From positions 3,495,552 through 3,559,551 of the forward strand of contig CM040764.1 in NCBI GenBank assembly GCA_022829145.1: a stretch of DNA of 64,000 nt, written 5' to 3'. Below are positions 13,611-25,156 of the stretch, piece by piece. The notes under the pieces are model-generated. The model saw only the letters and a program-made list of their open reading frames with translations, was not told the DNA's origin and did not search any database. A program made the translations under genes and the position numbers. The DNA is from Albula goreensis. Taxonomy: Eukaryota > Chordata > Actinopteri > Albuliformes > Albulidae. Position 1 is the stretch's first letter; each line of letters begins with the position of its first letter.

Positions 13611-16600
13611 CATCATTCATGGTCTTTCATGTTAACAGACAGCAAATGCTGTCATCCAGGCATGTATTTGAAATAAATGCCAAAATGTCATGAATGAAAA
13701 AATATGCAACCATTGCGCTCCGGCCTACTTTGGTATACATTTTCTGGTAATGTTTGATATGGAAAAATGGGTTTTGTGGTCAATTTTGTTGAAATAATTA
13801 AAAATGTAAAAATAGACTCAGAAAGAATGGGAATGAAAAAAAAAACATGAGCTGACCTTCAAGGTTCCCATGACGACAGTCTCTTCCGGTCGCATGCCAA
13901 TCATTCGGAGCGTTAACGTGGGAACGTAGGTAGCGGGAGATGGGGTCCATTTCACTCCCTGTAAAGAGACTCCTCCGGGACAAAAGGAAATTTTGAGGGT
14001 CCCCCTGTCCCCCACCCCCAAAAAAATTTCTCAAGGCCAGTGCCCTCCGTTCCCCCTTTTAAAAACACCCCCATGGACGCTAGAAACGATCTCAGAGTCT
14101 CAGCATGACACAAACAACATCTGTCACACAGCAATCTGATCCAAGAAACAAACCAGGCAATAAACCAATACAACAAAGACAAAGCTGCCGAATGCTAATA
14201 TAACGTTCGCTGCAAAAGCAGCAAAGTATTGTGTGTTAATGTACTGCATTTTTTGCAGGTCACAGGGCATGTAATGACAGAGCACCGTGCTAGTTTAAAC
14301 TGTCACTGACACCATGACACTTAATTGTTTTTGTCCCAGTCTTTCAATTCTGTTTGGTCTTCAAAAGAAACTTTATTGAAAGGATGGAACAGGACAGTGA
14401 CGGTTTCCCTCTGAGACGCGGAACAAAAGAAACGGGCGAGACCGTCGCGCAAGAGTTGCCTTCGACATCTTTCGGTTTAGTGACATCCGCTGGATCTAAA
14501 TTGAGTTGACAGCGGGAAGATGTTCAAAAAAAAAAACTGACTGGAGAGGAATGTGACAGATGGTGGAAAGATCAGGTTCCTTCACGCAGAACTGGAGGTG
14601 CAGCTGGAGGAGGTGTTTGGGGAGGAAGAAGAGGAGGAGGAGGAGGTGTTTGAGGAGCAGTTGAAAACAGGACTGAAAGTGGATCTGAAGTTTTGAGTGG
14701 ATTGAGTCTGCTTGGGGGTTCATTTCTGTATTAGGGAAGAGGATGGAGCTTGAATTGTGTAGTCTGATTGGAGTGGTTTGATTAGGGGAGTGGATGGACT
14801 TTGAGTCTTGGGACCTGATTGGACGGTTTTGGATGAAGGGGGTGGAGAGTGTTTATATAAGAGGGGTTATAGTGAAGACAAGCTGAAGATGTTTTTAGTC
14901 ATGCTGTTGGTGAATATAAGTGGACCTGGGGGGGGTCTATTTGAACTGAAGAAGGAGGCAGAGGTGGCATCAGAGCACAGTGAAGAAACGGTGCCGAAGA
15001 TGAAATTCGGAGGTGGTACAGGAGCCAGCTTCGGGAGAAAGGGTTGGCACAGTTCTCCAGCTGGAATCTGAGAAGAGAGAAGAGGAGAGAGAGGATCTAT
15101 CAGTTCACTCAGGCCATGGAAACCAAAGTGCAACAGACTCCAAGGAAATGTAAGAACCAAATGAGCAAATCTATCTGAAACCAGTGATGATCCTTTTGCC
15201 AGTTGAAAAGTGAAGCATGATACTTCCCTTGATCTGACACTTAACACTGAAATGAGGAATGAGGAAGATAAATGACAGACAGACAGCCAACCCTGGGCAA
15301 AAGCACGGTTTGACAAAAAAACAACACAGTCCATTTAACGTGACGAGAGTCCCTTTGGTTTCAGATGAGGCACTGTTCTCCGATCTGAGGTGGCAGTGTC
15401 AGGCTGAAACGTCTCATGAATCCACAAAAGGCCGCTGAATCTCAGACCCCCTCCCCGCCCCGCGAGGGCGCCGGGCCGGGCAGCACAGCTGCTGCTTTGT
15501 GCCTGTCATCGCCGAGGCTTCCTGAGATAAGAGCTGTCCAAAACAGCACACGATCACAAACGCCGGCTTTGAGGGCCGCGTGGACCGAGCAGAACAGGGC
15601 TGCGAATTTTCCACCGCTCACATCTCCAACAAACCCCCCCAATTTGCTGAGTGCACAGACTCCAAACTGCCCACGGTTTGTAAATTACCCAGAATGCCCT
15701 GGGCTATCCCACCAACGATCTGATCTGGGGTAAATGACCATGTGCTCTCGGAAAACTGCAATGAACTTTTATCCAATACAGACAGAAAGAGTGGGAGATG
15801 GAGGGAGAGAGACAGAGAGAGAGAGAGAGAGAAAGGGGGCAAGGGAGAGAGGTTTTTCGATTGTGCAATGTGTAATATTGTATTACTGTAAAGTATGTGT
15901 AGATCTTGGCAACTCTGATGTATGTTCAGCTTGTTAATGAAGGAACTTGTGAAACAGCGGATAAGAGGGAAAGTAAGAGACTGAGAAAGAGATTTTATAT
16001 TGGGTAATATTGCATTTTTGGTATGAACGTATTTATCATTGGCAACAAGGTTGTCTGTTTGCTTAGATAATAAAGGAAATGGTGAAATGGAGAGACAGAC
16101 TGAAAAATATATAGAAATGAAAAAACGCTGCATGTTTTTTTTTCCAAGAAAGAAGCAGCAGTCAGCGTTCTGCCTCATCTTTTGGCAGGTCTTAAAAAAG
16201 TGCGATTAGCTGCAAAATATTAAGTGTTACACAACGGCGAAGAACTGCTGGCTGAAGCCTGCATGATCCCCTCTTGATTTCCTGTTACGTTTCCAAATCT
16301 GTCCAGTACGCTGACAACGAGTCAGAGAGGGCATTTATCACAAGACCAGACCTAAACAGCGCTGCCAAGGAAACACATGTAGAATGAAATGAGATTGCTT
16401 GTGCACGGTCTGAACACAGATAAGGCAGTGAGATTCACCTCAAGGTTAATAACATTCATTGCATGAATGAATAATGTCTTCATGTTGTATATACTGCCAC
16501 CCTGTGGTGATAATTAGGTATTGCAGCATTTCTCTGTGATACAGATACCAAACATTTTTAATATGAAAGCCTCCTGTGGCTTCATATTTTTGACACCTTT

Positions 16601-18620
16601 ATGAGACACCCTCTGCAGGCAGCAATGTTGTGTTTATTTAAAGTATTTGGAAGCTTGTCAAAAACAGGACATCATACTGTAAATATTCAGATATGTATTT
16701 GGTACAATATAAATACTTAATATTTTGCTATAATGATAACATTACCAAGGATTTTCTAAACCAGATTTCCTTGGACACCACATTTAGGTTATTTATGAAA
16801 TATGGAAACACAAAAAAATATCCATAAAAGGAAAATGTGTTACTTTTTTTGAGAACACCCTGGGACCCAGCCAGCAACAAATCCAAGATATTGCTACATT
16901 TTATGCTAGAATATTCTCGTAATATTGCATAAATAATGCATTCCATTACACTAAGTACATTTATTATAACAAAACATTTATTCATCAATTCACATCTATT
17001 TATAGTATTTAAGATAGCATAAGCAAAAGCATGTCCTTTCGGGTAACCTCAGTGTGTATTTGATGGGACACACTAAAAAGCTGAAGCAAGATGATAAATT
17101 TAAGGCCTGGATCTGTATATCCCAGTGGTACCAGCTGAAGAGTTATGAACACACAAACTGCAGCACTACGACCTGCATAAAATTTGGGAGGGGGTGCTCT
17201 GTCTCTCCTTACACCCTCCTCAGAATTCAGCACCTGTGAGCCCCTTACAGGCTGTGACAACATCAGCAATTTCTTTTTTTATTTTTTTTTTTTGGGGTTG
17301 TGGGTTGTGTCTGCCACCGACCGAGTTTCAGACCTTTCAGAGATGCATCTAAATATTTCATATTCACGCTAAATCCTACTAAATCAATGTCTTGTACCTC
17401 TGAGAGAGGCTTCTTAATATTTCATACCTGCTAAATGCATGCGGTCGCTTCCCATGATCCTCTCTTGCACAGGAACAAGGAGGTGACACAGAAAGTGAAG
17501 GAAGGCCATGGGGTGTGTGTTACTGTCATTGACCCTCCCACCTCCCTGCCCCGCCCTCCACAAACTCTCTCTTCTACTTATTCATTCTTCCTCCATCCTC
17601 TCCATCTTGTCCTCCTTTCAGTGTCCCAACCTCACAGTCCAAGCTCTAGTCTAAAACTCTATCACTGCTCCCCGCCCACCTGCCAGGACGCTAACAGGAC
17701 CCCCCTTTCACCCCCTGGACTGGATAGGGAGAGGGGCGTCTTTTAGGCTGATCTACAGTGCTTTGATCTTGTTGCCATTGGCGCTGAAACAGCAGCAGCT
17801 GCGGTGTCCGATGGAGACGGCACAAAAGTCAAGCTTTATTTTGTTTAGAAGAGGAGCCGCTAAACAGCTCCACTGCCTTTTGAGTAACAGTAACACAATC
17901 GGTTAGATCCAGGCAACGGCGGCAGAGCCTTCAAAACCGACCCACGCTGAATCAAAACGGCGATGTCGTGACCGTCATGATAATGCCGCCTCATTCAGCA
18001 GCACAATTAGGACGGGCTGTAAAACACCAACCCCCGCTTGATGTGCGTCGCAGAGTCCCGCCAGCTTCGGCACAGGCCAATCAAAGGACACACACAAAAA
18101 AAAAAAAAAACACAGACGGGTCACCCCGGCCGTAACGGCTTTGAACTCCTGCCGACCTTAGCCTCATTACTATTCACTGAGGCCGGTGGCGCGATGGTAG
18201 CCTGACCGCCTGACCGCTGGGACGCCAGCCCGCCGAACGCTCTGTTTTGGCGGAGGGTGTTGTCATGGTAACCACACTCAGGTGTCTCCTCCCCCCCCTC
18301 CTCCCTCCCACCCTCTCTGCACTTGCTGACTTTAGAGGCAGCTGCACGAAAATGGATGGGTTCATTTAAGGCAACAGTTCACACACCTCTCTTTATCAAA
18401 GCCCCGCCTCACGGCCCTCACATAGCGAAGCCCAATGCAACCAGGGCTCTGATGAAACCACAGAGAGCGCCTTCAAGCTGGGCGGCGATGGTGCGAATCG
18501 CCATTCATCCTGAGGAGATAAACCCTGCCAACACTCTCCTCTTTCTTCCTCTAACACAATTACAACTGCAGTACAGGGCAAGAACAAAAGAACATGTACT
18601 CCACTCAAAATGCCGCTGGC
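13611..18620. other. non-coding stretch
   Basis: No supported gene. It contains a GGA-rich run at 14600-14660, a GA microsatellite at 15810-15833, a T-rich run at 17273-17294 and an A-rich run at 18097-18111. Confidence 0.4.
15810..15833. repeat. (GA)n microsatellite
   Basis: A short GA dinucleotide run within a purine-rich stretch. Confidence 0.85.
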
Positions 18621-18624
18621 ACTT

Positions 18625-18760
18625 GACTCATCCTGTTGTTTTTCAGCTTCATTTCACAGCCTGTATTTGTGAAAATTATGTTTCACAATGATCCATGTCT
18701 GAAATTGGCATAAATGAAGGTATGAGAGTATTTTGGCTGGAAAAGTCCATTTAATTTTCT
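18625..18760 (+). repeat. dispersed repeat family B copy
   Basis: It aligns with 45945-46065: CTCATCCTGTTGTTTTTCAGC, then a CATTTCACAG block, AATGATCCATGTCTGAAATTGG, TATTTTGGCTGGAAAAGTCC and TTTAATTTTC. Confidence 0.45.
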
Positions 18761-19699
18761 GACATTACCCTAAAATAAATTCCACCATGCTGTGTGTGTG
18801 TATATAACATATATAATGCACTGAATGATAAATGTACAGTATGTTCATGTACAGTACATCCCTCTCAGACATTGCAAATAACAGCTGTAAATAATTCATT
18901 GTCTATGCTGCCTTTGGACCTCTTTCCAGTGTATGCTTTGAGGTCACTCAATTACTCAAGTACTGGCTGCCACAGTTGGATGTTATTCTGTTCTTCCCCT
19001 AAAAACACAGACTAAAATGGGGAAATTGAGAGCATATGAATAATTTGCTGTAAGGATGGAGCCATAATGACACTCAGTACTGAACTCTTTACCAATGCAC
19101 TGACTGAGAGCTCTGAAAGAGCAGGAAACAAACCGCAGAATCCGTTTACACCTGACAGACGACAGTTCCTGAGACTACAACTTATCTGAATTACAGTAAT
19201 GGGCTCTTTAGTGTGAGGTCATACAAGACATCGGCTCAGACCACACAGACAAAACGCATAAATAATTTAAGCGCGCATGATGGGAAACGTACTATATACG
19301 CACCACAGGCAGCCAGAACTGTTAGCGGCTTTATTCTTCTCAGCTCAATCTTGACTTGCTCAGAAATGAATATCAGATCTTGACATACTGTGCCTTTCTG
19401 TCAATTTAGCAGCGCAACATGGTAACACACATTCTGAAAGTCAGCTGACATATCTACTTTGTTCCACAAGAAGAAAGGCATTCAGTTAATTTTTCACACT
19501 CGGTAGAATAAAAGGTTACTCATTTATTCCTGATGTTAAGCCACTAGTTCGTAGCACAGTTTGAAGCAAAGCAGATCGCTTGAAGCTAAGTAGACGACTG
19601 CATATGCAGCAGGAAAGTGTCAAAAATTCACCTGACGTTGCTGAATTTCATAGATGTGAGACGGAGGCTTTAAAAAAATAAATAAAAAATGGGACAAGC

Positions 19700-19880
19700 T
19701 ACCATATGGTGCTACATTCAGGCGTTTAGCAGTTCCTCTTACCCAGAGCGACTTACAGTTTTACATTTCTATACGCTATCCATGTTTGCAGCTGTATATT
19801 TACTGAAGCAATTCAGGTTAAGTACCTTGCTCAAGGGTACAACAGCAGTGCCCTGCCTGGGAATCAAACCAGGTTAGCAT
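19700..19880 (-). mobile_element. V-SINE/HE1-like SINE copy (minus)
   Basis: Read on the minus strand: GGTTTGATTCCCAGG (B box), GTACCCTTGAGCAAGGTACT, TTAACCTGAATTGCTTCAGT, then CTGTAAGTCGCTCTGGGTAA and a GCTAAACGCC end. These blocks are diagnostic of fish V-SINE-type elements. The head (A box) is missing or decayed. Confidence 0.8.
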
Positions 19881-19884
19881 TATA

Positions 19885-20010
19885 CTACACTGTAACTGGT
19901 GACGATGACTTACTGAACCAATCATTGAGCTTTGCTTTACTAAGCAAAACAATTTAATTGGTTTAGACAGGTGAGTGACTGACAGCTGACTGCACCTCCA
20001 CAATCAATAT
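19885..20010 (+). repeat. dispersed repeat family A copy
   Basis: It contains GAACCAATCATTGAGC, TTTAATTGGTTTAGACAGG and GTGACTGACAGCTGACTGCACC, in the family A order, directly beside the SINE at 19700-19880. Confidence 0.45.
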
Positions 20011-20439
20011 GTTCGTTTATATGCTGTGTTGTACCACTCTGCCCATCAGTGCAGCAAGGAAAATCATCCATGCTTGCTAAAAACAATGAGGTAGGCTCTT
20101 GTGATAGCTGGCAGCTCTCACTTAATATTTCAGTGAGTAACGTTCTACACTGGGCCACAGCAGTGCTAAAACAGACTGCATTTTCGCTGCAGTGGCACAA
20201 TTTCATATGGAGGCTAATACAGGCTCCCGATGGGCTTCTTTGGTAAAAGCACTTGTCACTCAGACTGGCCCCATGTTACTGCCCACACACCGTATAACTC
20301 AGTGAGGGTCATGTCACTGACTAACTTTGATCTGGAGACCACAGCAGTGGGACACACTTGGCCTTGTCTTGCTGTGGGTCGGGTTGATTTATGATGGTCA
20401 GGGTTACTCGTAGCAATGCTACATTAACTCCTCCCGGTG

Positions 20440-20650
20440 TGTTAAACACCAAAATTAAATCAGTTACCGTCAGAGGTTGCGGGTTCAATTCGCAGATAGG
20501 GCATTGCCGTTGCACCCAGATGAAAATATATATCACCTTAATTGCTTCAGCCTATATCCTAATGTATAAACAGATATTATGTAAAGCTATGTAAGCTACT
20601 CTGGATGGGAGCATCTTCGAATGGGCTACATTTAAATTCTAACGTAAATG
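20440..20650 (+). mobile_element. V-SINE/HE1-like SINE copy (plus)
   Basis: It has GAGGTTGCGGGTTCAATTCG (B box), CGTTGCACCC, CACCTTAATTGCTTCAGCC, then GTAAGCTACTCTGGATGGGAGC. It has the same internal order as the opposite-strand copy at 19700-19880, but is more diverged. Confidence 0.7.
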
Positions 20651-23600
20651 TTGTCAATGAGAGACACAGCTCTCCTGTGCTGGGTGCTAGCTCTCCTGCT
20701 GTACTGTGTGGCCTGTAGTGTGTTAATCCAACAGTCACTGGCTCACAGGTGAGTGGATCACAGGTGTGTACTTGCTTCCATGTGATTCTTATTTAGATGC
20801 ACATGGTATAGAGTTGACTCACTGCCTGGTTATTCCAGATATAGAACAAATACACTGAGAAAAGAAACTGATTTAAAACAGTGAGGCAAACAGTGACGTC
20901 ACTATAGCTATGGTCATAGAAACATGGCTGCTCATATTGAGGGCTGTTGCATCATCTCAAACAGTGTGGCAAGCACTTTCTGGCTCAGCTGTCCCTGTGA
21001 AGCGGAGGCCAAAACATCACCCCAGTGGATTCAGGACTCAGGAGAGAGAGATTTCAGTGTCACTGAGGAATTGTTGGAGCTGGCCTGACCTTGAGGTTCC
21101 AGCTCCACCCCCCCTTCCCATCACCCCCTTACAGCCCTGTTTTCCACCCCCCCTCTGGGCTCTGCAATGCCATCAACCCCCCCTCGTTCTCTGCTACTGT
21201 GACGCAGCTTTGATCCAAGATGGCACCATCTGCCCGCACAGCTCTGGGCTTGTGAGCAACTGCTGTTCTTGGATCTACATCTCAAAGCCTCCCACGAGCA
21301 TCCTTCTTATCGCCATGGTTTCCATGGTCAGGCTAATAATAGATTAACCCCCCCCCACCACAAACTTCCACTCAAGCCGCTGCCTAATGACAGACCCACT
21401 TATCACACACATATCACAGGTCTTTAAATCCTGAGACTCGTTCCTCTCCTCCAGTCAGCAGCCCGGGCTCCTTCCAGGTCTCTACCAGCTCATCCTCAGA
21501 GCGGGCAATAGATAGAGCCCCACCCCGACACACACACGAAACCTCATCCATTCCCGCTCTCTCCCCCCTACCACTCCATAACGGTTTTGGGTGGCCCCCT
21601 CCCGCCAACCTTCGTTCATTCGTTCGTTCAATCAGCCCGCGCCTTGGAGAGAACAACCTTAGCAACCGCGGCGCTGCTCCGTCTCCACGGAGACGAGATG
21701 AGACGTGGTTCCCATGGCAGCAGGGTCTGTTAGCTGTTGGGTTATGGGTTTAGCTGTTTGTGATGAGATCCTATGATCTCCCTCTGTCTCTCTGAAGAGC
21801 TTCTCTCCCACACACATTCCATGAAGCAAAGCGCAAATGTTTAACATGGCCCAGTATGCCGATTGTTTCTCCATTTTGAATGAATAAATACAAGCAAACA
21901 TTAATTTTTTAAAATACAATTTGCATGCAATTTTCATTCATACATTTCAATTGAAGTCAAATAGCGATCCATAATTCACAGTGATAAATGGTGAATTGTA
22001 TGCAAAGCGCATAGGGAGTAAAATGGCTCTTGATGAATTCATTGATAAAATCACCATTCCGTAACGCTTGTCTGGAACATGTGTATCGCTGATGCAGCAG
22101 TAAAGCACGACAAACACGGTTAACGTCCACCGTAATGCCCTGTCACCTGACCGCTGAGGTGCTCACACACCGTGTCACCACCTCATTAGCAACGGCAGGC
22201 TCCGCTAGCATGCTGCGGTTCAACCCGCTACATGCCCCCACCACCAGGCTTTTCTTAGTTTATTCATTTAAGGCCAAAAGCGATATTACAGGCCCACTAA
22301 AGCCATCTTACTTCCTGATTTTACTTGAACACATACAGAAACAAAGCTGGATGACATAGGCGTTGGAAAAGTAACTCAGTAATTGCTCAGAATTTCATGA
22401 GCAGATAAGCTACATCACATCTGTGATATATGCTAGAACGTGCATCATGAAATAAGGGAAACTATTCTTGGAAGAACACTTGGGCAATGCACAATGGCAT
22501 TTTCAAGCTACAGGTGTGTAAAATATTGTTATATTTATATGGAAAAGAATACATGTATAACTTTGTACATACACAATGAAATTATACTGTATACATTACA
22601 GGAATTCTAACTTGGATCATTGCACACTGGGATCTCAAAACTATAGGTAAGGTACACACAGCTGTACGTATACATTATGTAATGTTTAATTTAAAAACAT
22701 CTTCTTTAAGCATTCTGAGGTGTTTTCACACCTGCCCGCACCTCATTAGCAGTGCTGGTGGATGTTAATGCACCACGATCATCCGTGCTATGCGCTTCGA
22801 CCTCCCCTCACCCCTCCCCGGCCTTTTCGCCTTTCCCTCAAATCCTGAAGCGAAGGAGAAAATGGATATTAATCGTCCCAGCGATGCGTGAGGAAGGTTA
22901 GCAGAAGGGGCTACAGGAGGACACAGCTGTCCCTGAAGGGAGACGGAGGGGCGGGGGGGCGGGGGGCTCCCTGGTCCCACACGCTCTGAGCTCGCTTCTA
23001 CGATCATCCCTAATGACCTGGAAAAAGACAACGCTGTCCGCGGTCATCACGATGAAGCCGGCGCCCGGAGAACATTTTTAACGATCCAGACCGCGGTCTT
23101 CTGCTGAGCCGACCGTGTGCTGACGGCTGGGGGAAAATCAGAAGCCTCTGCAATAATGCCAGCCCGGCGAAACACCGTAAGTCCACAGCAGACGGCTCAG
23201 GGTGCCAGCAGACCCCGACAAGTAACTGACAGTCACGGCCATCTCGAACTCACAACGTTTCACATTCTGCACACCCTAATGGCTTAAATAAGTGAATGTA
23301 ACACAGACTATTGGCAGTGATGGAAGAGGGGAGGTTTGGCAACCCTTAAAACGGATGGAGCAGTAATGTGCTATCACTGGCTAGTCATTAACTGAACAGG
23401 AACCAATCACAATCTCCTGTCACTGAGTGACAGCTTGATTGCTCCTTTCTATCTAGATGAATGAAACTTTGGTTCTTCCATTGTTAGTCATAGAGCTCAC
23501 TAAAATGGCAGGGCGGGTTTATGACAGGTGACCACTTAGGGCTTCTGTCTGTCGGAAATGAGTTTCTAAGACAGACAAGTAGAGCGACGTGAGCACTGGC

Positions 23601-24478
23601 CGCAGCCAAACTCAATATACCGCGCTTAGGTTAGCGTTCTTGTGCTGGGTTGACAGAGAGAGCCCGATATGTCTCCACAAATTACTACCTGGACATTACG
23701 ATATGACACAAAGACCACAGACTGGTCACAGCAAAGCCTGCTGGGAAGCTGTCAACGTACACACATACAGGTTCTGGCAACTGGAAGGGCTGAAATACTG
23801 GGGCTCACCATAATACAGTGTGAATATGCAACATTGGGTCCAATATTATAATAGCTCTATAGTGAATCAGTGTTCAGGGCTGAAATAGTGGAGCTCAATT
23901 GAATACAATGCAAATTTGCAGCATTGGTCACAGTGATATATTAGCTGTGCATTGAAGTTTTCTGCTCTCCTTAAAGGACATAAAAACATAAAACATAAAA
24001 AATTCAGCTTTTATGGATCACTATACGTCAAACTTAGCAGACACAATGCAGGCGTCCAGAGCCTCTCGCCATTGCAGTGATGCACTACACTCTGGGAATT
24101 GCACGGCTTTGGTCGGGAAAGACGGAAACGCAGCCGATGACATCACCTCCATGGCTGCCTTTAGAGCGAGACTGTCTGCCTTGTGCTCTTCCCCCCATCC
24201 CCCTCCACACTGCTGGATCCCAGTAGCCTCCTAGTCACGCTATGCCATTTTAGCCATTCTGTGCCATTCTCCACTATGAGAGCAACTGCTGAGATATCCT
24301 CACATGTATTTACATATGCATATACATATATATATATGTGTGTGAGCTTACTATGTATGTGGGGTTGAATGATTGATTGACTGGAGAAATGATACACTGT
24401 GCAAATTTGTGAGCACAAGAGCTCTGACTCCTTTGTTCATACCTGATTTTCTGGCATAAATAACTTATTGATGTTCAC
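20651..24478. other. non-coding stretch downstream of amer3
   Basis: No supported gene. A 145-codon plus-strand frame at 20910-21347 is Pro-rich and lacks splice or homology support. Blocks such as GGAACCAATCACAATCTCC near 23400 hint at another decayed family A copy. Confidence 0.4.
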
Positions 24479-24484
24479 TTTATT
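24479..24484 (-). terminator. possible amer3 poly(A) signal (AATAAA)
   Basis: The first AATAAA on the minus strand past the amer3 stop that I noticed, about 670 nt downstream. The hexamer alone is weak evidence. Confidence 0.35.
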
Positions 24485-25156
24485 GCACAGCATACAGTTA
24501 GAATGTCCAACTGTATATAGGTGCAAAACTCTTTAACTCTAAGCTCAATAAATAAGAGTATTCACTCATTTTCTCTCATTATCGCGGCGCATATATACTT
24601 TTCTTTCAAAAACTATGAGACAAAATTAACTTTCACCAACTATCTCTGCCAATTGCATTGCACAGCTTGTTATGAGACTGGGACTGCAAGCTCCCATGGT
24701 TTGGAGCGATCCAAAGTCTTTTCCAAGCAGCACAATCTGGCCTGGAAAGATGATTGGCCCAGATGATATTTTTCTACATTTCTGCTTTACCTATCAGCTA
24801 TGTCCTAATTACATGAAAGAATAAATATACAGCAGCAACTGACAGTCAGGAATAAAGTGTCATAAATTCACCGAGGCAATCTACTTAGAAGACTTTTCAT
24901 GACAGACGATTTTTCAAAACCTTTAACAGAATTATGGGTACTGAAAATGAACTCAGAGGATTCACTGAACAACGTTCTCTCAGGGCAGCACTTGCAATTC
25001 CATGGTAATTAATGGTGATTTAAGATCTGCTTACACAGGCTCTGAGCTGCATCTGGACCGCTGTGTACTTTAGAAGCAGATGCTGATGTAATAAAGTTGG
25101 AATTTCACAGATCTTACTTGCTTTCGAGCAGCTTTTGCAGGTTTTACTGCTTTCAT

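Noticed and set aside
14867-15334. 155-codon minus-strand frame rich in Ser/Leu/Phe
   Set aside because: Composition is that of reversed purine-rich DNA; no conserved motif.
20910-21347. 145-codon Pro-rich plus-strand frame
   Set aside because: There is no homology, the context is low complexity and there are no convincing flanking splice sites.
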